A stretch of 64,000 nucleotides of DNA, taken from positions 1,612,001 through 1,676,000 of the forward strand of contig JAPFBL010000003.1 in assembly GCA_026182355.1 (NCBI GenBank). The letters run 5' to 3'. The position numbers and the translations under genes were made by a program. Within the stretch, counting starts at the first letter, position 1. Each line of letters opens with the position of its first letter. Below are positions 12,270 to 24,824 of the stretch, piece by piece. Below the pieces are notes generated by a model. The model searched no databases and was not told the DNA's origin. It saw only the letters and a program-made list of their open reading frames with translations. Origin of the DNA: Hermatobates lingyangjiaoensis. Its lineage: Eukaryota > Arthropoda > Insecta > Hemiptera > Hermatobatidae.

Positions 12270-12277
12270 CTCTGGAG

Positions 12278-13197
12278 CAGGGGTCACCAGACTATTTACA
12301 CTGTGGGTCGAATAATTGAAAGAATGACTAGCGCGGGCTGCAAAACCGTTCTGTTCAACACTTGCAAACAAGAACTAAAGCTCTGGGTAAAAAAACAAAA
12401 ACAATCAACATGTTTACTTGCTAAAAGAATCATCAAAGAAGCGACATGAGCGAAAAGACATTTACATGAGACATAGTGTGCACATATTCAAATCTTACAA
12501 ATTAAACATTAAAAAGGTTAATGGGCTTTGTGAAATAATTTGTGAGGCTTTCAATATATCATCAATGTTTGGTTTGGAATCGTTGTATCTGATAAAGAGC
12601 ATTGCTTCCAAATATTCATCAGTTAATCGTGTTCCATGTGTTTAGCTTACATGATTCATTTTTGAAAATGTTTGCTCACAGGCATAATTTGTTCCAAACA
12701 GTGATGCCATACCAGTCTATGGAAAAAACTTTCCATAATAAAGTTCCTTATTTTAGGAAAGTCATCATCCGATAAGCAGTAAATGCAACAAGGTTTTCTT
12801 ATTTGTGCTTTCTTTCAACAAGTCATTTGAATGCTAATTAAGAAGCTCTATCTTTAGTTCAACTGGCCACTGGTAATGCTACGGCTCACCAAAGGTAGGG
12901 AAGAGCTGTTAAAAAGGTGACACCACATATTACTTTTCAAAAAATGCTCCTTAATCTTTTGTGGAAAAGCTGCACTTTTGTTCTACATAAGTGCAGTGTA
13001 ATCTATTCACAACAGTGATAAAATAGGACAAGTGAACCAGAGAGTTGGTAAAACTACGACAAGTTTTTGGTATTCCAAACAAATTATTTAAATTTAAATT
13101 GCATTACACAGTTTGTGTTCTATACGTTCATGAAGCAATTTCAAGTACCGTCGGCTGGTACGTGATGACGTTGTCGGCAGCAGTTTGGTGACTCCTG
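12278..13197 (-). mobile_element. hAT-family DNA transposon, internally deleted
   Basis: Terminal inverted repeats are CAGGGGTCACCAGACT at the left end and CAGGAGTCACCAAACT (reverse complement) at the right end, 14 of 16 matching. They are flanked by 8-bp target duplications ctctggag (12270-12277) and ctctagag (13198-13205), 7 of 8 matching. Eight-bp duplications and CAGGGGTCACCA-type ends are typical of hAT. The 920-bp body keeps only the transposase C-terminus on the minus strand. Confidence 0.88.
12515..12712 (-). pseudogene. hAT transposase C-terminal dimerisation domain, remnant
   Basis: Minus-strand translation gives ASLFGTNYACEQTFSKMNHV, a stop, then THGTRLTDEYLEAMLFIRY and KPNIDDILKASQ. 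The LFG...CEQTFS block followed by RLTDEhLeaxLRIA is the hallmark of the hAT C-terminal dimerisation region. The BED finger and catalytic part are gone and a stop interrupts the frame, so this cannot make an active transposase. Confidence 0.8.
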
Positions 13198-13209
13198 CTC
13201 TAGAGTAAC

Positions 13210-14760
13210 TAAACAAATTTTGCTGCACAAACCATTTTTTTAAACAACCGAGCCCATCTGTTTTCTAAGTGAATACACCTTCTGCAACAGCATAAGTAGT
13301 GGAAATTTACCTTCAGCTCCGATATTTAAAATAAAATATTTTTTTGTAACGCATTATTTATATTAATAAAACTGTAATACCGAAAGTGATGATGAAAGTG
13401 TGAAAGTGTGATGGTTTCTACTAAGTACTTTTAAACGATTCTTTTTGATCAGGCACAGGATGTTATTTTTCCAGCAATCCCCTCTCAAACTCCGACACCC
13501 CGCTCTAGAGTTAGTTTTGAAATAAGAAACAGATTTAGACTACTTCATGCAGTAAATTACAATAACAGCATATACATTTAAAATCAACCAGTTACATTGT
13601 TTTTTCAATGGACTTGAGCATTTGTAGTGACAAGCTTAGCGGACTCTTAGGCTATACTGTAAAAGGTTGGACACAGTTCCAGGACAGGTCCTCTCTAGAA
13701 TAGTGTTGAGAAACTGTAGTGATATCGTTTTGAACGCTGCATGTGTCTAATGTTAAGCTTACAGTTACCGTATACACAATTCTATGACATTATACGCTCA
13801 CCTTGGCTAAATTAAATATTCTTGGATCTGCAAAAAACAACATGATAAAAGAGTAAGAGGTTGTTCACCAACATTTGCCAAACAACTAGCAATATTGATC
13901 TTATTTTTTCATGATTTGTATAACCTATAGTCCATTCATAGCACAAATATTTATATGTACATTCATATATAGCTGAGAAATAGTACATTAATTAAGTTAA
14001 GCCAAAGCATTGACACGGTTTTTTTCACTTTTCTTTTATCGCGGTTTACTTTTCTCTACATTCACATGAAAATGTGATAACTGTATTAAAAATGTTGCTA
14101 AGAAGTAATATAAAGTATTCATTACTTAATTTAACAAATTAAATATTATAATCATTAGAAATGGTTAATTTAACTTAGATTTAGCATTGACAGGCTCAAC
14201 AGCCATGTCTACTGGGTTAACAGAATCTAGATTTAATGTCCTACTTCTGTTATTATAGATCATTTGTTTTATTCTTTTTTTGTTTATTCCGTGTCAGTGA
14301 ACCTTTTGTTCTCTTGAAGGCTCTTAAATCAATAAATTGCACTTCACATTTTAAATTTAATTAAGTATTAATTCACATAATTGTAATCTAGTATAACTAC
14401 ATAGGCGCAACTGTGGTGCACGCAACTCTTGTTGTAACCCCTTGTTTAACTTGTTTGTTGTCATGTTTTAACTTGTTTAATTGATGGAATGATGGGTAAA
14501 TACTTAAAATTTTATTTTGTGTCCTCTACATATTGTACTACTTATATAATACGGTAAGAGAAACCGCAATCATTAATATAAGTATTGAAAAAAAAATTGT
14601 TAAGTGTTCGTTATTTCAAAAAAAACCAGGAAGTCGATACATACATCAATTTTTGAGACAATTCTTCTATTCTAATGAATTGATGTGGAACTAAAATCAT
14701 ACAAGTACTTAATTACCAAAAATAAAAGGTTATCTCACAACTTTATTTAAATAATACACA
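13210..14760. other. AT-rich stretch without recognised gene
   Basis: No gene, RNA or clear mobile element found. A short CA repeat ends it at about 14757-14772. Confidence 0.5.
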
Positions 14761-14781
14761 CACACACACACATATATATAT

Positions 14782-14902
14782 ACTTAAAATAAACAGTGAC
14801 ACATAGACTGAAACATAACAAAGACTCATTTTTCAATATTTCGACCGTAATGGCAGTCGTCCTCAGGAGAAGAAGTGAATTGACGGAGGGACGACAGTCA
14901 AC
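14782..14902 (-). mobile_element. Family B PLE tail, single copy between (TA)n tracts
   Basis: One minus-strand arm of the family seen as a long palindrome at 48.1-48.9 kb. The HHR-like core lies at 14829-14872: CTGAGGA, C, helix II GACTG..CGGTC, GAA, ATAT, T17. TA tracts lie on both sides (14770-14781 and 14904-14925), so a single 5'-truncated insertion into TA repeats is the simplest reading. Confidence 0.7.
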
Positions 14903-14929
14903 TATATATATATATATATATATTGTTTG

Positions 14930-15915
14930 TATATATTACTTAAATCTACACCATTTAAACTATGTCATCTAAAAAATATAAACTCCCTTCTAAGTCTATT
15001 AAGAAAAAACAAGACATTTACAATGAAAAATTAAGGTAGAGGATGGAACAAGCCATTTATATCAAGTAGAAGAGCTTCAGAACTCCTGATTGTTGAGCTA
15101 TATTATAAGTAGATACGAACTATAAAGAAATGACTGTAGAAGTCAATTACGCTTCCAAAAGTAAAATTATATATATTTTACTTAGAACTTACAATACAAC
15201 CATTAATATCTGCGGTTATATTAATTTAACTTTGCACTTTATACAACATTAGTATCTGAGGAAAGTCGATTACAACAACAAGTAAGTCATATATGATCGT
15301 ATATTATTTTATCATTTCAAGGAGTACTTCTAAAAGCAATGTTTTTTTTTTTAAAAAAAAGTTGATTGACTGGGAGATTCCTCCTCAGACTAAAATTAAT
15401 TTATTATATAAAAACTAATCATAAAGTATCGGCCCTGAAGGAGAAGTGATTAGTTTGGTTTGACTAAATGACTAGGCACCAACGCACTAGTACTTGAGTG
15501 GTCTCTTGCTCAACTCAAAGGACTGGGTGGGCATCTCAACCCTACCAGTGTATACATAAACAAAACACCACTTGACAGCCTCTAACTTGTCTTCGAGGAT
15601 ACTATAAACATTTACCCATACAATACTCTTACTTAGTTTACCATCTTCTTTAGATCATCAGTTTTGTAATAAGTTCAATACTCTATTATACATTCGATAT
15701 GAAATACACCATTAAATATATATTTATAACATGGATGAAGAAACCTGTACACATTTTCGTTTAGTCTTCTTCTAGTATTCAATTTATGAAACATAAATGT
15801 CATTAATGAGGACATAATTGTCTCAGTCCATCCTCACAGAACTTCTATGAATGGTTGTATTAACTATGATTTATATTCTCTGGCACACTGGAATATGCTT
15901 GTAATCAGTATACAT
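14930..15915. other. Stretch without recognised gene
   Basis: A lysine-rich plus-strand frame starts near 14962 (SSKKYKLPSKSIKKKQD) and is soon broken by a stop. No family is recognised. The rest is AT-rich. Confidence 0.4.
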
Positions 15916-15921
15916 ATATAT

Positions 15922-16050
15922 AAAAAGATTTCACATAAACACGTGAAACAACAATCAATGATCGAACCACAATAAGAAATGTGAAAACAAGACTAATATC
16001 TTTCAACTGTAACAAGAAGCGGTCTTCGTCAGAGTCAAAAACCCAACATG
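15922..16050 (-). mobile_element. Family A PLE tail, single copy
   Basis: One minus-strand arm from the long 3' end to just past the HHR, bounded by TA-rich sequence on both sides. The core (15991-16036) has CTGACGA intact but helix II carries an insertion and AGATCT is changed to a GATAT form, so it is degenerate. Confidence 0.7.
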
Positions 16051-16059
16051 CATATATAT

Positions 16060-18230
16060 AAGCATGTATTATATATACTTCTTTATACGATATTCACTGT
16101 ACACTATAGTATTAAATAACACCACTGAGGTGTTCACAACATCACCCCTGAATATATGTGTTCTAGCAATGAGTGTAACATATTATATAATATTATTGAT
16201 TATTTATTACACACAAGGGGAGTGCCCTAAAGTCTTCCTTTACTCATTGTTTAGAATCCAGTTTTAACAGGACCACAACTACAGGACTACGGCACTAATC
16301 AAAAACGAATCGAGAGACCTCCAAGTGGAAATGCTGATATCACATGGCAACAGTTTGTTTTCTGAGGGAGGGTGAACCAACTAATATTCATCAAGCTGAT
16401 AGAGGTGACTTCATAGAACAGATGATCTAAGTAGGTGGCTAAGTAGAGCCGGAAACAAGACATCTTCAAGGACCTAGTACTCCATAAAACAAAGCAGTAA
16501 AGTGCTTTGGTCAAGAAACAGCCATTCATATATCAGATCCTCACCACTAATGTAGATTTTAATGCATACATATATACATGCCTCTGCTATATATTCCATT
16601 ACTGGAGTATGAACCACTTTATTTCTCATGGTGACACAAGTTTCACACAGGGATAAATTTTAAGTCATTATTTGTCTCTACCACACTGCATGATAATAGT
16701 AGTTCAGGTGCTCAACGTTTCATTTTTCACGATTACACAAGTTCTATCTGGGACTGCATTTCCGTCACTATCAAATGCTTGTTATTAACCCTTCTTGATA
16801 CATGTGTGCTGTTTATATTTCACTTGTATACGCCAACTACTTGCTGCTCATAATTGCACAAATTCTACTTAAATTGCCTACAGGTTTATTCTTTCACATT
16901 ATTACACTAAGTACTGGAAGTAATTAATGCATATATTTATACTTACATCTATTCTATAAAGAGTTTTCTGACATCCCCATCGATTCAGTCTCAAAGTACA
17001 CACAACTATATTCATGATTTTATTTATTATGGTTCAATTTAAAAATCATGAAACAGAATAGTTACAATTATTTCAAACATATATACATGAATGCAGAGTG
17101 GTTGTAATTAGCGCACACACACAATATACGTCGTTGAGTTGTATATGTACACTTGCGAGCAGTTTACTGTTTCATTTAGTCTCTTATTTATTTGCTATAA
17201 TTAACACATTATACATTAATTTTATAAAATATTTTCAGATTGCAAGCTTATTACCCTGTACTCTGTTTAAAATATTTGTTCTTTTTAATCTTAAGCACTA
17301 ACTATCTCGTTACTCAAACATGAAAAAAATCTAGAGTGGCCTACACTCAACTTTGCTGTAAGTAAATATAATATCAAACTTCTTGGGTATATAATGTCCC
17401 ATTTAGACAATGTTACATGGAACATAAATGTTTATTAGTATTTATATACTAATAAATACCAGTAATGTATAGCATATACTTGAGACCGTACAGACAGAAA
17501 TTGAACCAGTTTATGAATATACATGCTTATTTTGTTATACCACACAACTGAATAATATTTTATCATTGGTATTACTACGAGAGTAATAAAAAATTTATAA
17601 AGCCAAAAAAAAACAATGTGTTACTACTATTTTAAATGAGAACATGGCTTTTGTTCCTACAGACAGTGGATGTCATACATGGCCATTCATAACAATGTAT
17701 GGGCAATGGGCCTGTTACATTTAATGTCGTTTATCTGACCTCCTTTTTATTGAAGAATAAAGCAAACGTTTTCCCTTTAAGAAGGCAAATATTCCTATTT
17801 TGTTTGATAAATGTTAGAAACATACAAAAACAAAACTAAAGTAATCGAAATACCAAGGAATTTACTTAAAAAATAGTATCCGTTGAGTAATATAGAACGA
17901 AGAAGTTCTTTAATCATACTTCAATAGTACCCAGAGATAATAAAATTCATAAACACAATAAACTCTACATCTAATATTAATTTCTATTAGAATTTATATG
18001 CTTGATTGGTGTAGATTCTTTAAATGTAAAATATTATTCTTCTTAAATCTGATATCAAGTCATTCATTGAAAACGTAAAATTTACCACAACACTTCATTC
18101 GTTAATGTAATTATGTAACAAATTGTCTTAACTCATCCATCATATGATGTTCTATTTTTAGGTATAATTTTATTTTGCTTCGTTAAACAGCGTGGCTTGT
18201 ATCATCGTAACAAGATTTCAGATTGAACTA
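16060..18230. other. AT-rich stretch without recognised gene
   Basis: Open frames here (for example 16064-16267, 16299-16529, 17098-17301) have no recognisable motif and biased composition. Nothing else is supported. Confidence 0.45.
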
Positions 18231-18234
18231 TAAG

Positions 18235-18560
18235 TCATATTTTTATAAATTTTATTGAAAAAAAAATATTTTCAGTTGCTTAAAAAATGTGAGGGTTTTT
18301 TTTTAATTATTTCCTATATATCTTTCGAGATAATCCCAAAATTTCTTTTGGTAGTTCTGAATTAGTAGTTCAGGAGAAAAAAATGTTGTTTATAAACGTA
18401 CAAGTATTTTGGCTAAAAAAGTGACTTTCCTGTCAGGTATAATTGCTGCCAAAGTATACTGTACGTCCACACATAATTATGTGTAAAATACACCCACCCA
18501 CCCACACACACACAGATATCATGAAAAAAAACCTCATAAAACGAGTTTTAAGGGCCTCAA
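18235..18560. repeat. Diverged dispersed repeat, copy 1
   Basis: Shares a patchy but collinear match with 38190-38580. Anchors are a tttattgaaaaa block, a (t)agtagtt(t/c)aggagaaaaaa block and a tattttggc...gtgacttcc-like block in the same order. The family is unknown; it includes a CCCA/CA simple repeat at 18487-18513. Confidence 0.4.
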
Positions 18561-18649
18561 AATTGTATACCATCAAAATTTCGAGATCGGATACTTTTAC
18601 GATCAGTATACTTTAGTTATACCAAAGAAAAAAACCTCAGACAATTATA

Positions 18650-21600
18650 ATAGAGTTAAAAATTAATCTAATATATATATAAATTTCAAGCTAGCAGAAG
18701 AAATTCAAAATGGAATAAATAATTCAACAAGTGTAAAGATATAGAAACAAAAAAGACTAACACTCGCAGTCTATGATTTTTAGATTTAACCGTCTTCAGG
18801 ACAATAAATTAATTCAAACTAGCACACTGATCCAGAGATTTTTGAAATCACATGGTTGGCATAAATCAAAGAAGTACAATTAATAAAGAACAACATTAAA
18901 ATGGAAAAAGGAATATAGAAAATAAGGGGTACCATCAAATAACACAGAGAAAATGGAAAATGACGTAACTATATTCCAGAAAATGAATGAATTAAAGATA
19001 AAAAGTACAGTGGGATTAAAGGAATAATAATTCTGAAATGTTATTAAAGCAAATAATGATTTCAATATGAAAAATGGAGGGAAATGTAGTTAAAAGAATA
19101 CATGTAATTTAAAAGATAAAACATGTATACATAAATAAAAGAAAATGAATGAAAATATATAAAATATAAATATGAAAAATAATTATGAATATACGATTTT
19201 TAATATATGATTGTCGGAAATATGTATATAAATGGCTTTGTAGACATTTTAAAATAGAGCGACATTATTATATAATATCAGGTAATGAAATGTCAGAAAG
19301 TGAATATATATAATTTTTCTTGTTTTGTATGCTAATGTTTCGATTAATATATTTAGAAGAGGTGTGGGACGTCAAACACAATAAAGCTGCTGGAGTATTA
19401 CGGAGGCATTGAGGGAGGCGATTGTTGAAGGAGATGTTATCTCTAAGGACAAGACTGACTCCTTATAGACATGAAGAAAGGGCCCCGGGCCATACCAGAC
19501 TGAAAGTGACTTGTGCTCAACAGGTGAGGCCTGTGACACGTCAAACAACCTCCTAGAACAAAAAATAAAGCGTAACTGACTATTTGAGTGGCACTCTGGA
19601 GCTGACAAAGATCTCAGGTTACACTGGAGGGGCCTTTGGCTCTCATCAGTACCCATTACTCCGAGCGACCCTTCAATTAACTAAACGCTCTCAAGCTCGT
19701 CTCAAAACACCCTCAAGTGAAAGCGGCCACCTTGCGTCAAAATTAAGTTATAAACACAACGCCTCACTAATTATGAAAAAAAGAAACATCATCTTTTGAT
19801 TATCTTGGATTGAAACTCACATTTTTTGATAACAATGTTTCTAAAATATGTTACGTTTTACATCCAATTATCTAAGTCAATGATAACTACGATTAACATA
19901 AAATCAAATTTACAGGTTTATCCATTTTTAAAAATACTAATATTTAATAGAAAGTTGACAAATAAATTAAAAAGATAATTCTAGTACTTACTTGACTTTG
20001 CATCTAAACAGATTATGAACAACAATATTGAGAAATGAAAACCACATTTCTATTATTGTAATAAAAATACTTCTCCATTATTCCTATTTCAATTGGGATG
20101 AGAAACCTGGCGAAAAATCCAAACACGGAAGAGACGGTGAACAAAAATTGAAATGTGTTAAAACTGTCAAGACTGAGTCCTTCTGAAACGAGACCACTGA
20201 TTAGGTCAGATATAAGTTAATATTTTTACCAATTAATAGTAAGGAAGATATCAAAAATGTCCTAAGGAAAAATTGTATTCCTTGTAAATTTGAAGTACGT
20301 TTATGTAAAATGATCACGATATGAAATATTATAACATTAGTCCAATAACTGGATAACAAAATATTGATCAATTATTTATTAGTATTAATACAGTATTCAA
20401 AGGTTAGTGTCAAAGTATTAGTGTCAGAACCAATGAGATAGTTCATGACAAGAGCCACAGTGTAAATATACCTAGAGATTTAGCATTAATATATTCTGCG
20501 GAAGAACTCGGCAGAATAATGATATTATTACTCCCTTCCCTCTAAATATATTATTAATAATAAATTTAAAAATGTATCTAATAATACAACTTGATCCAAT
20601 GCTATGTAAGAAGATTTCGGCTTCAGGGATTGAAATAATTTAAATCTTTGCCATACTAGTGACTACATATCAATAATAGGATGCAATAACCTTAGCAAAT
20701 TCAATCATAACAGCTCAGATTTCAAATAGGTGGTGGCATGTGCCTTCTGTTTATGAAACCATGAAGCAAAGACTGTCCTAAAACGTAAATAAGGCTAAAA
20801 AGTCCACTTAAAAGAATAAATTCTTGGGTACAGGAGAAAGCTATGCTCGAGTCACCCAAGCCCTAGTAGAAACTACCCGAGTTACCGGATAAACCCAAGT
20901 TTATTTATTTTTTAGCTAACGCCCACCCTTGACTGTTGGGCCATTTTCTAAACAAGATAAAGTCAGAGAGGGGGAAACAAAACACTGACTATGGAGAGTA
21001 AAATATCCAGACATAACAACTCTCTGAAAAATCATATGATAACATTAGCAAATAAACTTAATTGTCAGCTGCTTAAGAGAACTTAAGAAAGTCAATAGTA
21101 GTTAAAGCTAATGTAAGTAAAATAAATCTACGAAATAATATTCACATACTGTTCTTTCAAGTGCCATACAATATTAATAATACTGTAAAGGTTTCCCATC
21201 ATATTTTGAAATATTCATTGCTGATGTAGAGGGAATGAAATTTGCTAATATTGCAATCAATAATTAAATGGATATCATAATGATCATAATGCTAAGTATA
21301 AAATCTCAGGAGTATCATATCATAGATGAACATACAACAAACATTAAAAGTAACAGTTGTACAGTGGATACTTTAACTTGAACAGAGAAATTCTAGACAA
21401 TGTGTGTGATGTACCAAAAATATTAAATTTTATTAACAATTGTCAACATTAATTAGAACTGCTCTTTTCTGCACAAGCATTGGAATGAATCAATAACTTG
21501 ACACAATTCTCTCTGTTTAAGGAGGGAAATTAATCATTACAATGTATACATTCAAATTAGTTTAGTTGCAATTAAAAAGAATGATATAAAACCATAGATT

Positions 21601-21870
21601 ATGTTCTCCAAAACTTACTGGATGTATCTATAATTTTTAAATTTGTACCTTTTATGAAATCTTAACGTCAGATGTATAATTCTAGATTCTTTGAGGGCTC
21701 CATTGTTTTTTGGGTAATATTTATTGTTTGAGTAAGCATTTAATTTCTTCATTTGTTTTTTTATGATAAAACGGCTTCTAATTTGAAAACTTCCTCTTCG
21801 GTGCCGTAATGAGCTTAAAACTTTTATAAAATATTACTTTGCTAGGGATATTTTACAGTCATAATATTTT
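18650..21870. other. Gene-free stretch with GC-richer island
   Basis: The island at about 19380-19780 has overlapping frames on both strands (19372-19656 minus, 19584-19799 plus) but no recognisable domain. A smaller island lies at 20840-20990. No repeat family is recognised. Confidence 0.4.
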
Positions 21871-21959
21871 ACGGATATGAAAGAATAATATTGTACTAAA
21901 ATAACAACTATTGACTCCTGTCTGTAGTAACATTAAAAGTCTTTGGTAAATAAGCATCG

Positions 21960-22400
21960 TCATAAGACACAACACAAATTTCAGAAAGATTGAATGATTT
22001 CGGAAAGTTTGGTTAACAAAATAGAGAACTCTTAAAGTGATGAAGTTGTTACTTAGTTCTGCTTCATGAATATTGAAGAAGTTTTTGATAGCATCTCTTT
22101 CAGTGAATCAGAATTAATATATAGTTGTTTAAATCCAAGATTTTTTGAATAGATTGCAACGAGCTGACGGACAAATAGTTAATGTAAGTATATTACCTAT
22201 GGCAAACAACACTATAACCCCAAACCACAAATAATAACCACTTAAGGAAGACTATAACAAGTATGCTATTGCTTCCATTATGGTAATGGATGACTTACTG
22301 GATACTCTAAAAGATCAAGTCTATGATACGCTAGGATATGAAAATGGAATTGTTATTATAAGGAGAGTAATGTTTGATTTCATCTTCCTTGGAGCTTATA
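21960..22400 (+). pseudogene. LINE reverse transcriptase fragment
   Basis: Translation across frameshifts shows NIEEVFDSISFSESE, corresponding to RT motif A (DIEGAFDNxSFxSI), then VMDDLLDTLKDQ and GYENGIVII, corresponding to the DDLL and YADD (GYADDIVI) region of non-LTR retrotransposons. The catalytic DD of YADD reads EN and the first D of motif A reads N, so the copy is dead. It matches the better preserved piece at 44.5-45.2 kb in order and spacing. The family is R1/Jockey-like by the IEGAFDN style; the clade is not certain. Confidence 0.65.
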
Positions 22401-22741
22401 CACCGTAATATTTAAATGGACGATAGATGGGTAAAGGAGAATGGTCCAGATATAATCCAATTAATAAACAAATATAAAATAACGAACAAATACTTATTCA
22501 CTTCCAAAGAACAAAGAATGTAAATCTCAAAGACCCTTTCATCAAAATACTAAAATTAAACTCAGTTGTTTCTTCAATACACTTGAAAATTTGCAGTCGT
22601 ACGCAGCTTAGCCATACCTAGCATTTTCTTAATAATACCTATTCAAAGTCGCGTCTCATAACTATTTTAGTTAGATATGGATATATCCAACATATCATAT
22701 ATAAGATATATAATGTAATACTTAGTTTTTCTTTTTCAAAA

Positions 22742-22880
22742 ATTATACTTCTGCCTATGAAAAAGGTTTAAAATAAAGACCGAAACGTTGGCAATGACAG
22801 TTTAATTTGAACCTGAAGAACTGACCGAGTCCCGTTAAACTTTAGTTTTGTTCTAATCCACGGTCGATACTTTTATCAAC
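22742..22880 (+). mobile_element. Family C PLE-like tail, single copy
   Basis: Plus-strand tail ending at a TA tract (about 22882-22903). The HHR-like core spans 22753-22792: helix I GCC/GGC, a degenerate box (TATGA in place of CTGANGA), helix II GGTTT/AGACC, GAA, ACGT, T17. Downstream sequence matches the right arm of the C dimer at 2443-2630. Confidence 0.6.
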
Positions 22881-22959
22881 ATATATGTATATATATATAT
22901 ATAACACTTTTTCTTCTTCTCGGAATTCGGTCAGGGTAAATATATGAGATCACCTTTTT

Positions 22960-22997
22960 GCCAACGTTTTGTCTTTATTTCAAGACATCCTCAGGGC
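22960..22997 (-). ncRNA. Hammerhead-like motif, family D
   Basis: Minus strand: helix I GCC/GGC, CTGAGGA, T, helix II GTCTT/AAGAC, AAA in place of GAA, ACGT, T17. G12 is changed to A, which should weaken or abolish catalysis. Confidence 0.5.
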
Positions 22998-23077
22998 TAT
23001 AAACTAACAAAAAACCAAGCAACAATGGACATTTGTCATTTGTCATTGTTTATTGTTTCTTTTTTTGTTAGTTTATA

Positions 23078-23115
23078 GCCCTGAGGATGTCTTGAAATAA
23101 AGACAAAACGTTGGC
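23078..23115 (+). ncRNA. Hammerhead-like motif, family D
   Basis: GCC 23078-23080 pairs GGC 23113-23115; CTGAGGA 23081-23087; helix II 23089-23093 with 23100-23104; AAA 23105-23107 (G12 to A); ACGT 23108-23111; T17 at 23112. Confidence 0.5.
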
Positions 23116-23301
23116 AAAAAGGTGATTCCATATATTTACCCTGACCAAATTCTGAGAAGAAGAAAAAGTGTTTGTTAGTAATTTGTGGTCAAGAAAACAG
23201 TACCGTATTATATATATATAACAAAATATTAAAACGGTCCAAAAAGGACGGATATATAAATGAAAAAAGACAACAAATAGAAGAAGCGAGAAAACTTACT
23301 G

Positions 23302-23337
23302 GGTCGATATTTCGAACTGAAGTTCGTCGTCAGGGAG
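23302..23337 (-). ncRNA. Hammerhead-like motif, family E
   Basis: Minus strand: CTGACGA, C, perfect helix II GAACT/AGTTC, GAA, ATAT, C17. Helix I pairing is not obvious. Confidence 0.55.
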
Positions 23338-23404
23338 AAGAAGGGAAGAAGAAGGGAAGAGGAAGAGGCACGTGCGTCTTCCTCTTACCTTCTTCTTCCC
23401 TTCT

Positions 23405-23441
23405 TCTCCCTGACGACGAACTTCAGTTCGAAATATCGACC
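23405..23441 (+). ncRNA. Hammerhead-like motif, family E
   Basis: CTGACGA 23410-23416, spacer C, helix II 23418-23422 with 23425-23429, GAA 23430-23432, ATAT 23433-23436, C17 at 23437. Confidence 0.55.
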
Positions 23442-23478
23442 CAGTAAGTTTTCTCGCTTCTTCTATTTGTTGCCTTTT

Positions 23479-23491
<13 letters not shown>

Positions 23492-23514
<23 letters not shown>
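23492..23514. repeat. (TA)n microsatellite
   Basis: TA tract forming the right border of the family E dimer. Confidence 0.85.
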
Positions 23515-23515
<1 letters not shown>

Positions 23516-23620
23516 TAGATATAGATATTGTTATGGATTTTTTTCTCTAAAGTTTCTAGAGAAACTTTATCATATGCATTTACAGATAATTTTTTCATAT
23601 TATTTCCTATGTGAAATTTT

Positions 23621-24114
23621 GTTTGACCGTATTTCTAATGAACGGAAACAAGTAACAGGAGCAAGTATTTTTAATGAGGAAGATAAATTTTGAAGTACAT
23701 TGAAATATATGATATCACAATGGTCATTTCCTATGTTTTTGATCGCCATTAATAAATTCTATGTCAGTTAAAATTTAGAGCAAATACTCTACAATTCTGA
23801 AGTGAGAAAACAAGTACATTTTGATACTAAAATTAGAAGGGACATGCCAAATTAAAATAAATACTTTTTTTTTTTGGTTCCTTTGAAAGCCAAAGTGAGC
23901 TACTAACATTGATAATAACTTTCCTACACTAGTAAATTTTAACCGAAATAAATTACCAATCCAATTAACTACGTAAATTCTGCTATTATTTTTAATCAAC
24001 ACATTTTATTTAATAATTTGATTTCATAAATTTCAATGTACTTCAAAATTTATCTCCTCGTTAAAAATACTTGCTAGTGTTACTTGTTTCCGTTCATTAG
24101 AAATACGGTCAAAG
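23621..24114. repeat. Inverted-repeat element of unknown family
   Basis: Arms of about 85 bp (23621-23706 and 24030-24114) are reverse complements with scattered mismatches, for example gtttgaccgtatttctaatg against its complement. The 320-bp AT-rich interior has no recognised gene. No clear target duplication or HHR was found. It could be a foldback or MITE-type element, or an old PLE dimer. Confidence 0.55.
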
Positions 24115-24119
24115 AAAAG

Positions 24120-24710
24120 AACACAACTCTTATCAGTTTTCCGATCACACACTACGAACAATAGTAATTATATTTTCACATTAGTTAGCAAAGTTCAGGA
24201 ACTATATTAAAATAAATCGTTTAATTAGATTTATAGTTATTATTGATCTTAGTTGATTTGCTTCAGTAAAGTGGATAAAGATCGCTCCAGATTTACATAT
24301 ATTATACTTTAGTTATTGTTGGGCTAAGAAAAATATTATCTTCTTTCAATCAGCGCCTTCTGTAGTCGAATCTTTTTGTGCCGATGTGTTCCTAAGAGGT
24401 GACATAAATGACCAGCTTTTTTTAACAAACAGACCTCGGTGATATATATATAATAAATAAAACGATTCCACGACAAGTAAACTAAATTTACAGAAATTAA
24501 ACACATATAATGCATCATAACTAAGTGACTCTGGCGACGATAAGTTCATCTGAAGAATGATTTTAGTTCCGTTTCTTAATTTCTTATTGGATAATTGAAG
24601 GAAGTTGTTATGAGTTAGAAAGGTGTGATCGCTCCGAAGACAACCGTAGTAATCCTCACTAGTATTCAGTCACTTGTCCTCCTGTGAGTCCCCCAATGAA
24701 TTAATCGATC
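24120..24710. other. Stretch without recognised gene
   Basis: Short frames at 24336-24549 lack family features. A moderately GC-richer patch at 24605-24705 precedes the family J end. Confidence 0.4.
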
Positions 24711-24768
24711 ATATTCCAACTCATAGTTTTGATTATTGCATTACTCTGAAAATGACCAGTTTGAATAT
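24711..24768 (+). mobile_element. Family J PLE-like 3' end
   Basis: A 58-bp stretch ending CTGAAAATGACCAGTTTGAA directly at TA. The reverse complement of the same stretch is at 35064-35122, also bordering (TA)n. CTGAAAATGACC resembles the first half of an HHR core, so this may be a PLE tail that ends within or just after the motif. PLE assignment is tentative. Confidence 0.4.
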
Positions 24769-24824
24769 ATATAAACTATATTCACGTATACTATAATATA
24801 CTATATGTAAACTATATATATATT

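Larger units (their letters stand above)
22904..23170. mobile_element. Family D PLE tail, inverted dimer
   Basis: Near-perfect palindrome centred near 23034, arms about 130 bp, with 3' ends outward and a TA tract on the left. Each arm has an HHR-like core. A truncated single copy is at 33001-33125. Confidence 0.8.
23225..23483. mobile_element. Family E PLE tail, inverted dimer in (TA)n
   Basis: Palindrome centred on gcacgtgc (23368-23375). The left arm has the longer 3' end, including a GTCC-TTTTT-GGACCGTTTT hairpin (minus strand, 23235-23250) next to TA. The right arm stops earlier at ATTTATATA before (TA)n 23492-23514. Both arms carry HHR-like cores. The 91-codon frame at 23172-23447 is an artefact of the repeat. 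Confidence 0.8.

Noticed and set aside
16299..16529. PLE N-terminal fragment on the minus strand (MNGCFL start resembles the CLNEWLLPK region in another frame)
   Set aside because: Only a few bases (aatggctg) match, and no flanking PLE codons, HHR or long TA tract support it.
19372..19799. Gene in the GC-richer island
   Set aside because: Overlapping frames on both strands with no recognisable domain; neither can be preferred.
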